Of a stretch of DNA of 64,000 nucleotides, positions 18,646-27,046 are shown piece after piece. This stretch comes from JANQHS01 sp965227315 (GTDB lineage: Bacteria > Bacteroidota > Bacteroidia > Cytophagales > CCMP332). The stretch is taken from positions 496,001 through 560,000 of the forward strand of contig OZ245737.1 of the NCBI GenBank assembly GCA_965227315.1, given 5' to 3'. Within the stretch, counting starts at the first letter, position 1. Each line of letters starts with the position of its first letter. A model generated the notes under the pieces. It made no database searches. It saw only the letters and a program-made list of their open reading frames with translations, and had not been told where the DNA came from. Made by a program: the position numbers and the translations under genes.

Positions 18646-21042
18646 TTATTCAGCTGATTTCTTGTCCGCTGAAGCATCCTCGGAGGCGGGCTTGTCCGCC
18701 TTGGCTTCGGCCTCCCCGGAATCGTCTGAAGCTTCCTCCTTTTTGGCAGCCGCCTTCTTCGGAGCAGCCTTTTTAGCAGGTGCTTTTTTATCCGCTGAAG
18801 CATCTGCGGAGGCGGCCTCATCATCAGAAGACTTAGCTTTAGCGGATGCCTTCGGAGCAGCTTTTTTATCAGCCGAAGCTTTTGCCGCCGCCTTTTCGTT
18901 ATCCTCCATCTGCTCTTTCAAGGCGCTCAAAGCCTCAAGCTCACCAAGCGTGGTTTTCTCCACTTCAAGATTCACTTTCCTTACGGCCTTGGATGACTTG
19001 CGCTTCTGCTGCTTCTTGGCATCTCCTCCACCTTCTCCGGGCTCAACAGCCTTCCAGGTCTTGGTATGAGACAACAGAATTCTCCTCTCCTCCTTGTTGA
19101 AGTCGATCACGATGAGATCCATCACCTCGCCAACCTCAGCTTTGGAGCCATCTTCTTTCATGAGATGTTTGAGACTCGCAGAACCTTCAATACCATACTG
19201 AAGCTCGATCCTTGATCCCTTGTCACTCAATTCAAGAATGGTACCCGAATGCTTGCTTCCCACCTTGAAGACATCCTCGAAGGCATCCCATGGATTCTCC
19301 TCGATATGTTTGTGGCTGAGGGCAAGCCTCCTGCTATCCACGTCAAGCTCCATGACGATCACATCCAACTCGTCTCCAACCTTCACAAACTCAGATGGAT
19401 GCTTGATCTTCTTGGTCCAGCTCAGATCCGATACGTGTACCAGTCCGTCGATACCCTCTTCCAACTCCAGGAACAAACCGTAATGGGTCATGTTCCTGAC
19501 GGTTCCGGTATGCTTGGTACCAACCGCATATTTTTCAAGGATCTCAGGCTTGGTCCATGGATCGTCGGTCATCTGCTTGATGCCCAATGACATTTTCCTT
19601 TCTTCCCTGTCAAGGGAAAGAACAACAGCCTCGACCTCATCTCCTACTTTGATAAAGTCGGATGGGTTTCTCAGGTGCTGAGACCATGACATCTCCGAAA
19701 CATGGATCAGTCCCTCTACCCCGGGAAGGATCTCAAGAAATGCTCCGTAATCGGCAACGTTGACGATCTTCCCTTTCACTTTGGAACCTTCGGCAATATC
19801 AGCCGGCAGAGAATCCCATGGATGCTCCGACAATTGCTTCATGCCAAGAGAGATCCTCTTTTTCTCATCATCGAAATCAAGAACAACAACCTGAACATTC
19901 TGATCGAGGCTGAGAACCTCTTCGGGATGGTTGATCCTTCCCCAGGAAATGTCCGTGATGTGCAACAATCCGTCAACACCACCCAGATCGATGAATACAC
20001 CGAAGTTGGTCATGTTCTTCACTACACCTTCAAGAACCTGTCCTTTTTCAAGGTTGTTCAGGATCTCGGTTTTCTGCTCTTCAATATCTTTCTCAATCAG
20101 GACTTTATGGGAAACGACAACATTGTCATTGGAGTAATTGATCTTGACGACCTTGACCTCCATATTCTTCCCGACGAAAACATCAAAGTCCCTGATCGGC
20201 TTCACGTCGATCTGTGATCCGGGTAGGAAAGACTCAACACCAAAGATGTCAACGATCAATCCTCCTTTGGTTCTCCTCTTCACGAATCCTTCGATCACAG
20301 TATCATCGGCGTAGGCGTTTTTAATATTCTCCCAGGCATTGACAATGTTCGCCTTTCTCCTGGAAAGGACGATCTGTCCATGCTTATCCTCCTGGGTTTC
20401 GAGGTAAACCTGTACCTCATCCCCTACTTTCAGGTCCTGGTCTTTGAACTCGGATTTGGGCACCAGGCCATCGGACTTGTATCCGATGTTGAGGATGACA
20501 TCCTTATTCGTGATCCCTACAACGGTTCCTGAGATAACCTGCTTTTCTTCTATCTGAGTAACAGTACCCTCGTAGAGCTTTTCCAGCTCTTCTCTTTCCT
20601 TTTGGTTGTACTCATCACCGAAACCCTTGTCGGTCAATGAATCCCAATCGAAATCTTCGGGGTTTTGCTTCTGTGCGGCCGGAGCTTTGGTTGCGGCCGG
20701 CTTTTTGGCCTCAGGGGCCTTCTCTTCAACCTCATCCTTATCAGACGCGGTTGCGGCTTTTTCCTCCTTTACCTCTTCGGTTTTGGCTTCAGCAACTGGC
20801 TTCTCTTCAGCCGGAGCTTCTTTTTCTTCCACCTTTTCGGCTTCAGGAGCGGATTTCTTTTCCTCTGCCTTATCAGCGTCTTCTGCGCTGCCAGACTCGG
20901 CTTTGGACTCTTGGGTTTTAGCCGGTTTTTCTTCGGCTTTTGCTTCCTCTTTTGACGCGGTAGAAGCTTCGGCTTTGGCAGCCTTTTCCTCGTGCGCTAC
21001 TTCTGTAGCTTGTTCGACATTTGAATTTTGTTCTTCACTCAT
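18646..21042 (-). CDS. rpsA: 30S ribosomal protein S1 with long low-complexity N- and C-terminal extensions
   Basis: 798 residues, against about 550-600 in most bacteria. The core has six S1 (OB-fold) repeats, each with a recognisable G-x-V-x-x-x-x-x-x-G-x-F/L-V/I pattern (for example GVVKNMTNFGVFIDLGGVDG and GTVRNMTHYGLFLELEEGID) followed by DGLxHxxDxSW. Residues 1 to about 145 form an acidic Ala/Glu/Lys-rich tract, and the last 130 residues form a Lys/Ala/Ser-rich tract. Both are presumably disordered. S1 binds mRNA on the small subunit and helps load leaders without Shine-Dalgarno sequences. The gene itself has a Shine-Dalgarno-like sequence and a leader of about 70 bases, hinting at autoregulation. 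Confidence 0.95.
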   Translation of the reverse strand: MSEEQNSNVEQATEVAHEEKAAKAEASTASKEEAKAEEKPAKTQESKAESGSAEDADKAEEKKSAPEAEKVEEKEAPAEEKPVAEAKTEEVKEEKAATASDKDEVEEKAPEAKKPAATKAPAAQKQNPEDFDWDSLTDKGFGDEYNQKEREELEKLYEGTVTQIEEKQVISGTVVGITNKDVILNIGYKSDGLVPKSEFKDQDLKVGDEVQVYLETQEDKHGQIVLSRRKANIVNAWENIKNAYADDTVIEGFVKRRTKGGLIVDIFGVESFLPGSQIDVKPIRDFDVFVGKNMEVKVVKINYSNDNVVVSHKVLIEKDIEEQKTEILNNLEKGQVLEGVVKNMTNFGVFIDLGGVDGLLHITDISWGRINHPEEVLSLDQNVQVVVLDFDDEKKRISLGMKQLSEHPWDSLPADIAEGSKVKGKIVNVADYGAFLEILPGVEGLIHVSEMSWSQHLRNPSDFIKVGDEVEAVVLSLDREERKMSLGIKQMTDDPWTKPEILEKYAVGTKHTGTVRNMTHYGLFLELEEGIDGLVHVSDLSWTKKIKHPSEFVKVGDELDVIVMELDVDSRRLALSHKHIEENPWDAFEDVFKVGSKHSGTILELSDKGSRIELQYGIEGSASLKHLMKEDGSKAEVGEVMDLIVIDFNKEERRILLSHTKTWKAVEPGEGGGDAKKQQKRKSSKAVRKVNLEVEKTTLGELEALSALKEQMEDNEKAAAKASADKKAAPKASAKAKSSDDEAASADASADKKAPAKKAAPKKAAAKKEEASDDSGEAEAKADKPASEDASADKKSAE

Positions 21043-21051
21043 AAATTTATT

Positions 21052-21058
21052 CTCCTTT
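21052..21058 (-). promoter_or_regulatory. Shine-Dalgarno sequence of rpsA
   Basis: Minus-strand AAAGGAG ends nine bases before the rpsA ATG. Such sites are rare in Bacteroidota, where the anti-Shine-Dalgarno end of 16S rRNA is sequestered, so its presence before a ribosomal protein gene may be regulatory. Confidence 0.6.
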
Positions 21059-21118
21059 CTAAGTATCCTAAATGACTGAATTTCAATAATTTAGTTTTTC
21101 CTCAGCCAAAAAGGACTG

Positions 21119-21126
21119 CAAAATTA
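21119..21126 (-). promoter_or_regulatory. -7 promoter element of rpsA
   Basis: Minus-strand TAATTTTG matches TAnnTTTG perfectly. The predicted transcript start is about 70 bases before the ATG, giving an unusually long leader. A TTTG lies only 14 bases upstream of it, shorter than the usual 17-23 base spacing. Confidence 0.5.
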
Positions 21127-21161
21127 GAAAAAAGAATAAACAAATACCTGATTCAGAGCGA

Positions 21162-21881
21162 TTAAAGTACCCTGTGAATGGTTTCGAGGTTATGGCTTTG
21201 AACAGCGTCCAAACGCCTCAGAATGCCCTTTTCGTTGAAATCATCTTCCCTCACCCAGGAACTCGCATGAATGATGCTTTCGGGAGAGCTCAGGATCCCC
21301 ACATGATTGATCCTGCCATCCTTGGTAAAAAAGGCCAGATCACCTTTCTTTCGATCTGAGAATTGAACCTCCGTTCCTTCAAGGATCTGCTTTGAGGTGT
21401 CGCGGGGAAAACTCAGGCCCAGGCTTTTTAGAACCACCTGCACCAATCCGCTGCAGTCACAGCCGGCGCCGGAACGTCCTCCCCAGAGATACGAAACACC
21501 CAGGAATGCCCTGGTCACTTCAACGGCATCCAATTGCCCACCCACGATATTTACACCTTCCGGGATGAGCACTCCGGGTATTTCCGATCCTCTCCAAACC
21601 CTAACGGAAGAATGGCCCAGGTCTATTTCAAGGCTTTGGCGGGCGCTTAATGTTTGGCTTCCTTCGGAAAACAACCTGTCGAATTCGCTGTCCTTAGGCA
21701 CCTGTCCCTGATCGACAAACCCGGTGTAGGCATCATAGGAAGTCCTGACCTGAACCCAGTTCTGCACCTCCTCCAGAATTTCAAATTCTTCTCCAAACAG
21801 GATCTGGGATACCATCTCTGATTTCTCGGAGGGTTCCTTCCTCATCGGAATGATCGGTATTCTTGCCCTTCGTCTATCCAT
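21162..21881 (-). CDS. NlpC/P60 family cysteine peptidase (C40) with SH3-like N-terminus
   Basis: 239 residues. The N-terminal half (about 15-110) is SH3b-like (RTSYDAYTGFVDQGQV). The C-terminal half is an NlpC/P60 domain with DCSGLVQ (nucleophile Cys143), INHVGI (His193) and IIHASS (His205). Such enzymes cleave gamma-D-glutamyl-diaminopimelate bonds in peptidoglycan or free muropeptides. No signal peptide is seen at the start fixed by overlap with smpB, so a cytoplasmic recycling role (like YkfC) is more likely than wall remodelling. Its ATG overlaps the smpB stop by one base (TAATG), indicating translational coupling. Confidence 0.92.
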   Translation of the reverse strand: MDRRRARIPIIPMRKEPSEKSEMVSQILFGEEFEILEEVQNWVQVRTSYDAYTGFVDQGQVPKDSEFDRLFSEGSQTLSARQSLEIDLGHSSVRVWRGSEIPGVLIPEGVNIVGGQLDAVEVTRAFLGVSYLWGGRSGAGCDCSGLVQVVLKSLGLSFPRDTSKQILEGTEVQFSDRKKGDLAFFTKDGRINHVGILSSPESIIHASSWVREDDFNEKGILRRLDAVQSHNLETIHRVL

Positions 21882-22342
21882 TACCTCAGTTTTGCCCTGG
21901 CCATTTCCCTTTCCACATCCCTTTTCTGGATATTGTCTCTTTTATCATGAACCTTCTTACCCCTTCCCAATGCGAGTTCCAACTTTGCATAGCCGGTATC
22001 GGAAATGAATAACCTCAGGGGAATCACCGCGAGTCCCTTTTCCTCGATCTTCTTTTTCCATTTCTCCGCCTCCTTTTTGTTCAACAGCAGTTTTTTGTCC
22101 CTTAAGGGATCATGATTATAAGCTCCTCCAAAACCATATTCCTTGACATGCATATTCTTGATCCAAAGGTCCTTGCCTTTGAAAAAACAATGCGACTCTC
22201 CTATCGTAGCATTCCCCTCGCGGATGGACTTGATCTCCGTACCGGTGAGTACCATGCCAGCCACCAGTTTTTCAAGAACCTCGTAATCAAAGGTGGCCCT
22301 TCGGTTCTTGATGTTGATATTTTTATGATCCTTCTTGCTCAT
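21881..22342 (-). CDS. smpB: SsrA-binding protein SmpB
   Basis: 153 residues, the usual length. Family signatures are present: N-terminal NRRATFDYEVLEKLVAGMVL, TGTEIKSIREG, HVKEYGFGGAYNHDPLRDKKLLL and the basic tail GRGKKVHDKRDNIQKRDVE. SmpB binds the tRNA-like part of tmRNA and delivers it to stalled ribosomes for trans-translation; the tmRNA gene itself is not in the window. The start overlaps the preceding thioesterase gene by four bases (ATGA type), and the stop overlaps the peptidase start, so the three genes form one operon. Confidence 0.97.
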   Translation of the reverse strand: MSKKDHKNINIKNRRATFDYEVLEKLVAGMVLTGTEIKSIREGNATIGESHCFFKGKDLWIKNMHVKEYGFGGAYNHDPLRDKKLLLNKKEAEKWKKKIEEKGLAVIPLRLFISDTGYAKLELALGRGKKVHDKRDNIQKRDVEREMARAKLR

Positions 22343-22740
22343 TCTCCTGAATACGTCGACCGAAACAGCCTTTCGATCTTTTCCTTTTCAATGATCTTCT
22401 GACCCGTACTCCCGGTGGCGATCAGGCGTTCTCCAACCCTTGCCTCCATTTCACAGATCAGTTCCTTTTCCCGAAATCCCTTATAGGTCGCAACAAAAAC
22501 GACTTCATCTCCCTCGAAGGCAGGGCCCAGATGCTTAAGTTCGATCATCGTACCTATGCCTTCTTCATGATCTTCTTTCATCTCCAATACGAATAACCTT
22601 CCGGCCCATTCCATCTCCTTGGTAAGCTTGTAAGTCGAACATACCTCATGAACCAAACCCGCATCAAAATGTGCCAGATCATCATAGCTCACCACAAAGG
22701 AATGGCTTCTCTTCTCTCCTATTTGAAAGTTGTCTTTCAT
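22339..22740 (-). CDS. Hot-dog fold thioesterase, FlK-like
   Basis: 133 residues, a single hot-dog domain. The pattern VHEVCSTYKLTKEMEWAGRL in the first half and the beta-strand series TMIELKHLGPAFEGDEVVF resemble the thioesterase superfamily, in particular proteins annotated as FlK-like or dihydrolipoamide acyltransferase-like thioesterases that hydrolyse acyl-CoA. The family active site varies, so the substrate is not predictable. It is first in an operon with smpB and an NlpC/P60 gene. It has its own perfect -7 element and is divergent from pyrG. Confidence 0.8.
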   Translation of the reverse strand: MKDNFQIGEKRSHSFVVSYDDLAHFDAGLVHEVCSTYKLTKEMEWAGRLFVLEMKEDHEEGIGTMIELKHLGPAFEGDEVVFVATYKGFREKELICEMEARVGERLIATGSTGQKIIEKEKIERLFRSTYSGE

Positions 22741-22750
22741 GAACGATTCG

Positions 22751-22758
22751 CAAATCTA
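22751..22758 (-). promoter_or_regulatory. -7 element for thioesterase-smpB-peptidase operon
   Basis: Minus-strand TAGATTTG is a perfect TAnnTTTG, ten bases before the ATG. It is divergent from the pyrG promoter 52 bases away. Confidence 0.5.
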
Positions 22759-22810
22759 AACTAATGCAAGACCGGCAGTAAAATTATGCTTCGGATTCAC
22801 AAATAAAATC

Positions 22811-22818
22811 TACCTTTG
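22811..22818 (+). promoter_or_regulatory. -7 element for pyrG-yidC
   Basis: TACCTTTG matches TAnnTTTG perfectly. The ATG follows after ten bases, implying a very short or absent leader. Only a TTCG is found at the -33 position. Confidence 0.5.
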
Positions 22819-22828
22819 TGCCCCGTAC

Positions 22829-24460
22829 ATGGCTGGCAAGACCAAATACATTTTTGTCACCGGCGGGGTTACTTCCTCTCTTGGTAAAGGTATCATTTCT
22901 GCTTCTCTGGCTAACATTCTGCAAACCAGAGGATTAAAGGTGACTATTCAAAAATTCGACCCCTACATCAATGTGGACCCGGGAACCATGAATCCCTATG
23001 AACACGGTGAGTGCTACGTCACCGACGACGGAGCGGAGACCGACCTTGATCTGGGGCATTATGAAAGATTCCTGAACGTGAGCACCTCCCAGGATAACAA
23101 CGTCACCACGGGAAGGATCTATAACACGGTGATCAATGCTGAGCGCGAAGGGAAATACCTGGGAAAAACAGTTCAGGTCATTCCCCATATCACCGATGAG
23201 ATCAAAAGGAATTTCAGGGTGCTCGGCGACTCGGGAAAATATGATGTGGTGATCACAGAGATCGGAGGCTGCGTTGGTGACATCGAGTCTCTTCCCTTTG
23301 TGGAATCAATCAGGCAGTTCAGGAATGACTATGGCCATGAAAACTGCATCTCCATTCATCTGACCCTGATCCCCTATCTCAAGGCCTCGGGAGAGCAAAA
23401 GACCAAACCCACCCAGCATTCTGTAAAAACCTTGCTCGAGGCAGGGATCCAGCCTGACATCCTGGTTTGCCGAACTGAAAAATCGATCTCCATGGATATT
23501 CGCAGGAAGATCGCATTGTTCTGCAATGTTCCCGTTCAGGATGTGATCGAGGCCCTGGATGCCCAGAGCATTTACGATGTACCCATCCTGATGCTCAAGG
23601 AAAAACTGGATAAAAGGGTACTCAAAAAATTAAAGATCAAGGCGGACAAGGAAGCACACATGGACAAATGGAAGGGCTTTTTGGGAAAGTTGAAGAACCC
23701 GACCTCGGATGTCAATATCGGCCTGATCGGAAAGTATGTTGAACTCCAGGATGCTTACAAGTCCATTAAGGAAGCCTTGATCCATGCAGGTGCTGAAAAC
23801 GAATGCAAGGTCCAGGTGCAATGGATACAGTCCGATGATCTGAACGTGGATAATATTCCACAAAAGCTACAAGGTCTGGATGGAATCATTGTCGCACCCG
23901 GATTTGGAGAACGAGGATTGGAGGGAAAGATCGCGGCATGCAATTATGCCAGGGTAAACGAAATTCCATTTCTGGGCATCTGTCTTGGCATGCAATGCTC
24001 TGTCATTGAATTTTCCAGGAACTCTCTTGGTTTAAAAGATGCGGCATCAGGTGAGATGGAATTGAAATCCCGAAATCTGGTCATCGATATGATGGAAGAT
24101 CAAAAGAAAATCGCCAAGAAAGGCGGAACAATGAGATTGGGGGCCTACGATTGCAAACTGAAAAAAGGATCGAAAGTGGCAAAGGTGTACGGAAGGGAAA
24201 AGATCTCCGAACGTCACCGACACCGATACGAATTGAATAACAAATACTTACAAGATCTGGAAAAGGCAGGTATGGTTGCGTCTGGAATAAACCCACAGAA
24301 CAATCTTGTTGAGATCGTTGAGGTCCCTTCACATCCCTTCTACATCGGAACCCAGTTCCATCCTGAGTATAAAAGCACAGTTCTCAAACCCCATCCCCTC
24401 TTTGTCTCCTTCGTGAGGGCAAGCAAAGAGTATATGAAAGGTGGGGAATCAAAAAATTGA
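22829..24460 (+). CDS. pyrG: CTP synthase
   Basis: 543 residues, the normal length. The N-terminal amidoligase domain carries VTGGVTSSLGKGIISASLA and FDPYINVDPGTMNPYEHGE. The C-terminal class I glutamine amidotransferase has the nucleophile Cys385 in GICLGMQC and the His511/Glu513 pair in HPEY. The enzyme makes CTP from UTP, ATP and glutamine in the cytoplasm, the last step of pyrimidine nucleotide synthesis. yidC follows after 11 bases, presumably in the same operon. Confidence 0.98.
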   Translation: MAGKTKYIFVTGGVTSSLGKGIISASLANILQTRGLKVTIQKFDPYINVDPGTMNPYEHGECYVTDDGAETDLDLGHYERFLNVSTSQDNNVTTGRIYNTVINAEREGKYLGKTVQVIPHITDEIKRNFRVLGDSGKYDVVITEIGGCVGDIESLPFVESIRQFRNDYGHENCISIHLTLIPYLKASGEQKTKPTQHSVKTLLEAGIQPDILVCRTEKSISMDIRRKIALFCNVPVQDVIEALDAQSIYDVPILMLKEKLDKRVLKKLKIKADKEAHMDKWKGFLGKLKNPTSDVNIGLIGKYVELQDAYKSIKEALIHAGAENECKVQVQWIQSDDLNVDNIPQKLQGLDGIIVAPGFGERGLEGKIAACNYARVNEIPFLGICLGMQCSVIEFSRNSLGLKDAASGEMELKSRNLVIDMMEDQKKIAKKGGTMRLGAYDCKLKKGSKVAKVYGREKISERHRHRYELNNKYLQDLEKAGMVASGINPQNNLVEIVEVPSHPFYIGTQFHPEYKSTVLKPHPLFVSFVRASKEYMKGGESKN

Positions 24461-24471
24461 TCAGAAAATAA

Positions 24472-26313
24472 ATGGATAGGAATCAAGCCACAGGCTTATT
24501 GCTAATATCGATCCTGTTGATTGGATATTTGTATTTCTTCGGTGACTCCACACCACCTGCCGAGGAAAATACCATCCCAACAGAGCAGCAAAGTCAACAA
24601 ACAGAGGAGTCTACAAACCCAACATCTTCGGAAACCGAAGCTCCCGCGGAGGAGCTGGTCCTGGTTGACTCAGGGAATGCATATTTTCAGTTGCTCACTG
24701 GAGAAGAAGAGGAATTCATCCTGGAAAACAAGAACCTGCGCGTGGTATTCTCTTCCAAAGGCGGATATCCCAGGGAAGTTCAACTCAAGCGTTATAAAAC
24801 ATGGGAAAAAAAGCCTCTGACACTTTTTGATCAGGGATCAAGTCGCATGGCCATGCTGGCCAGGGATCGACAGGGTGAAGAGATCAACCTGTATGATTTC
24901 TACTATGATGGCAGGCTCGAAACAAAAGTCACCGAGAGTGATACGAGCAGGATACTGACCTTCAGCGGGTCATGGAATGGCGGAGACGTGATTCAGAGGT
25001 ATGAGCTACGCAATGGCTCATTTGAACTGCTTTATAGCATGGATCTTGGACCATTGACCTCCAACCTCTCATCAGCCCTGAGTTTCAATTGGGAAGATAA
25101 GCTCAAGCGGTTTGAGAAGACCATGGATCAAAGTCGTAACCAGTCTTCATTGAATTTTCTTGATAGAAACGGAGACGTGATCGATGTGTCCAACGACAAT
25201 GACCCGGAAGAGGAAAAGGTCGAGATCAACGGTGTGAAATGGTTTTCGATGAAGCAACGATTCTTCAATGCCGGGTTTATCGCGCCGGATTATATGGGCG
25301 AGGCTTCCTTTACCAGCAGCTTTGATCCGGCTGATTCATCGGTGATCAAACATCAAATGGCTTCGGTTGAAATCCCGGTGACCATGACTGGCGGAAGTAC
25401 TGAGGCTTTCAGGTATTATCTGGGCCCGAACAACTATCAGGTATTGAAGAAGGTGGACCAGGGCTATGGAGAGAACGTATACCTGGGCTGGACCATTTTC
25501 GCCACAGTGAATAAGTATACGGTTGTTCCGTTTTTCAATTTCCTGGAAAAATATATTTCCAATTATGGCTTGCTGATCTTCATCCTGGTGATCGTGGTGA
25601 AGATCATACTCTTTCCACTGAGCTATAAATCCTATACTTCCATGGCCCGGATGAAGGTGCTCCGGCCTGAGATCGAGGAGATCAAGGAAATGTATCCGGA
25701 GGACCAGCAGAAGGTTCAGATGGAAACCATGAAGCTGTACCAGAAATTCGGGGTAAATCCATTATCCGGATGTGTGCCAGTGGCCTTGCAGATCCCGGTG
25801 CTATTCGCCCTGTTCAACTTCTTCCCCAACTCGATCGAATTAAGGCAGCAAAGCTTTTTATGGGCTGATGACCTCTCCACCTATGACTCCATTCTTGATC
25901 TGCCGTTCAGCATTCCGTTTTACGGAGATCATGTCAGTTTATTCACATTGCTGATGACGGTTTCGACCATAGGATATACCTATGTGCAGAACCAGGGTAA
26001 TCCTATGCAGCAGCAAGGCCCAATGAAGACCATGCAGTATTTCTTTCCGATCATGATCATGTTCTTCCTGAACAACTTTTCTTCGGGCCTTACCTATTAT
26101 TATTTTCTATCCAATGTGGTGACCATAGTGCAGCAATTCATCATTAGGAAATTCACGGATGACAGCGATATCAGGGCCAAGCTCGAAGCAAAACAGGCCA
26201 GGAAGAAGAACAAAAAGAAATCCGGATTCAGGCAGAAATTGGAAAATGCCATGGAGGAAAGAATGGAAGGCTCCAACCGTGCCATGAGAAGACAGATCGG
26301 CAAAAAGAAATAG
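24472..26313 (+). CDS. yidC: Membrane protein insertase YidC
   Basis: 613 residues. An N-terminal membrane helix (GLLLISILLIGYLYFF) is followed by a Gln/Glu-rich linker, a large periplasmic beta-sandwich (about 70-350), and the conserved 60KD_IMP core with helices near 365-390 (YGLLIFILVIVVKIILFPLSYKS), 440-460 (GVNPLSGCVPVALQIPVLFA) and further C-terminal helices, ending in a Lys-rich tail. YidC inserts inner-membrane proteins alone or with SecYEG. Operon with pyrG; an outer membrane protein gene follows. Confidence 0.97.
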   Translation: MDRNQATGLLLISILLIGYLYFFGDSTPPAEENTIPTEQQSQQTEESTNPTSSETEAPAEELVLVDSGNAYFQLLTGEEEEFILENKNLRVVFSSKGGYPREVQLKRYKTWEKKPLTLFDQGSSRMAMLARDRQGEEINLYDFYYDGRLETKVTESDTSRILTFSGSWNGGDVIQRYELRNGSFELLYSMDLGPLTSNLSSALSFNWEDKLKRFEKTMDQSRNQSSLNFLDRNGDVIDVSNDNDPEEEKVEINGVKWFSMKQRFFNAGFIAPDYMGEASFTSSFDPADSSVIKHQMASVEIPVTMTGGSTEAFRYYLGPNNYQVLKKVDQGYGENVYLGWTIFATVNKYTVVPFFNFLEKYISNYGLLIFILVIVVKIILFPLSYKSYTSMARMKVLRPEIEEIKEMYPEDQQKVQMETMKLYQKFGVNPLSGCVPVALQIPVLFALFNFFPNSIELRQQSFLWADDLSTYDSILDLPFSIPFYGDHVSLFTLLMTVSTIGYTYVQNQGNPMQQQGPMKTMQYFFPIMIMFFLNNFSSGLTYYYFLSNVVTIVQQFIIRKFTDDSDIRAKLEAKQARKKNKKKSGFRQKLENAMEERMEGSNRAMRRQIGKKK

Positions 26314-26345
26314 CCCGAAAAAGGCCGGATATTAAAATCTGTATA

Positions 26346-26894
26346 GTGCTCAACTCGATCAGATCAATTCTGTCAATAGTAATCCTATTGCTGATCAGCA
26401 TGCATGTCCATGCCCAAACTCCGCTGGGCTTGAAGGGAGGGATACAAACCACAGCCCTGACGCGTGAGGGGTCAACCAGGGCCGGGGAAGCATTTGGCTA
26501 TATGTTCGGTATGTTCTTCCACCCGGTAAACAAACATCCGGTTACCGGTGAGTTTGAGATCCTTTTTACCCGCAAGGGCGATCCGGATTTTCGAGCCCTT
26601 TATCTCCAGGTTCCGGTTTTGCTCAATATCAAGATCGCGGATCGATTCTTCTTCGGAGGCGGTGGTTATGCGGCTTTCAATATGGGCAGCACATCGAATG
26701 TGACCAAGAATGGGATCACGGTTTTCGGGGATTTCAATTTTCTGGATGTGGGATACATCCTGGAACTGGGATATTGGAAGGACCGCATCGAATCCGGTAT
26801 CCGATTTGAGAAAGCCCTTACAAATTCATTTTCCTTCGAAAACCTCAACTTCAAGAACAGGGCCTGGGTATTTTATGTAGGATATCATCTGTAA
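26346..26894 (+). CDS. Outer membrane beta-barrel protein (PorT/OmpW-like size)
   Basis: 182 residues from a GTG start. It has a signal peptide ending in VHA-Q (ISMHVHAQTPLGLKGG), then amphipathic beta-strands with a Gly-rich turn (FFFGGGGYAAFNMG) and a terminal aromatic strand (WVFYVGYHL), as in eight-stranded outer membrane barrels of the PorT/OMP_b-brl_2 type found throughout Bacteroidota. It lies 32 bases after yidC and directly before the candidate origin. The specific role is unknown. Confidence 0.75.
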   Translation: MLNSIRSILSIVILLLISMHVHAQTPLGLKGGIQTTALTREGSTRAGEAFGYMFGMFFHPVNKHPVTGEFEILFTRKGDPDFRALYLQVPVLLNIKIADRFFFGGGGYAAFNMGSTSNVTKNGITVFGDFNFLDVGYILELGYWKDRIESGIRFEKALTNSFSFENLNFKNRAWVFYVGYHL

Positions 26895-27046
26895 TATCCT
26901 GAATATCAAGCACATTTATTACGTGTTAATAATTTGTTGATAATCAATTAATTATCCACATCGTTATTCGTGGATAACTTAAATTTTAACCCTTGATTAT
27001 TCTTTTAAATTTGCGTGCTTTTAAAGAAAGATCTTAGCATCATTTT
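26895..27046. other. Candidate chromosome replication origin (oriC) with DnaA-box cluster
   Basis: This 152-bp AT-rich gap before parAB contains four 9-mers like the DnaA box TTATNCACA: 26924-26932 (minus, TTATTAACA), 26935-26943 (minus, TTATCAACA), 26952-26960 (plus, TTATCCACA, perfect) and 26969-26977 (minus, TTATCCACG). They start 11, 17 and 17 bases apart. A strongly AT-rich stretch (26978-27012) follows and could be the unwinding element. Minus-strand genes dominate to the left of about 22.75 kb and plus-strand genes to the right, and parAB adjoins, both typical of an origin. The boxes are seen directly; origin function is inferred. A promoter-proximal DnaA regulatory site is the alternative. 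Confidence 0.55.
27006..27013 (+). promoter_or_regulatory. -7 promoter element of the parAB operon
   Basis: TAAATTTG matches TAnnTTTG perfectly and lies 33 bases before the parA ATG, at the right edge of the DnaA-box cluster. A weak TTTA lies 17 bases upstream. Confidence 0.5.

Noticed and set aside
20606..21079. Long plus-strand open frames opposite the rpsA N-terminus and C-terminus
   Set aside because: They mirror the Ala/Glu/Lys-rich low-complexity tracts of rpsA; translations are Ser/Ala/Phe-rich repeats with no start signal.
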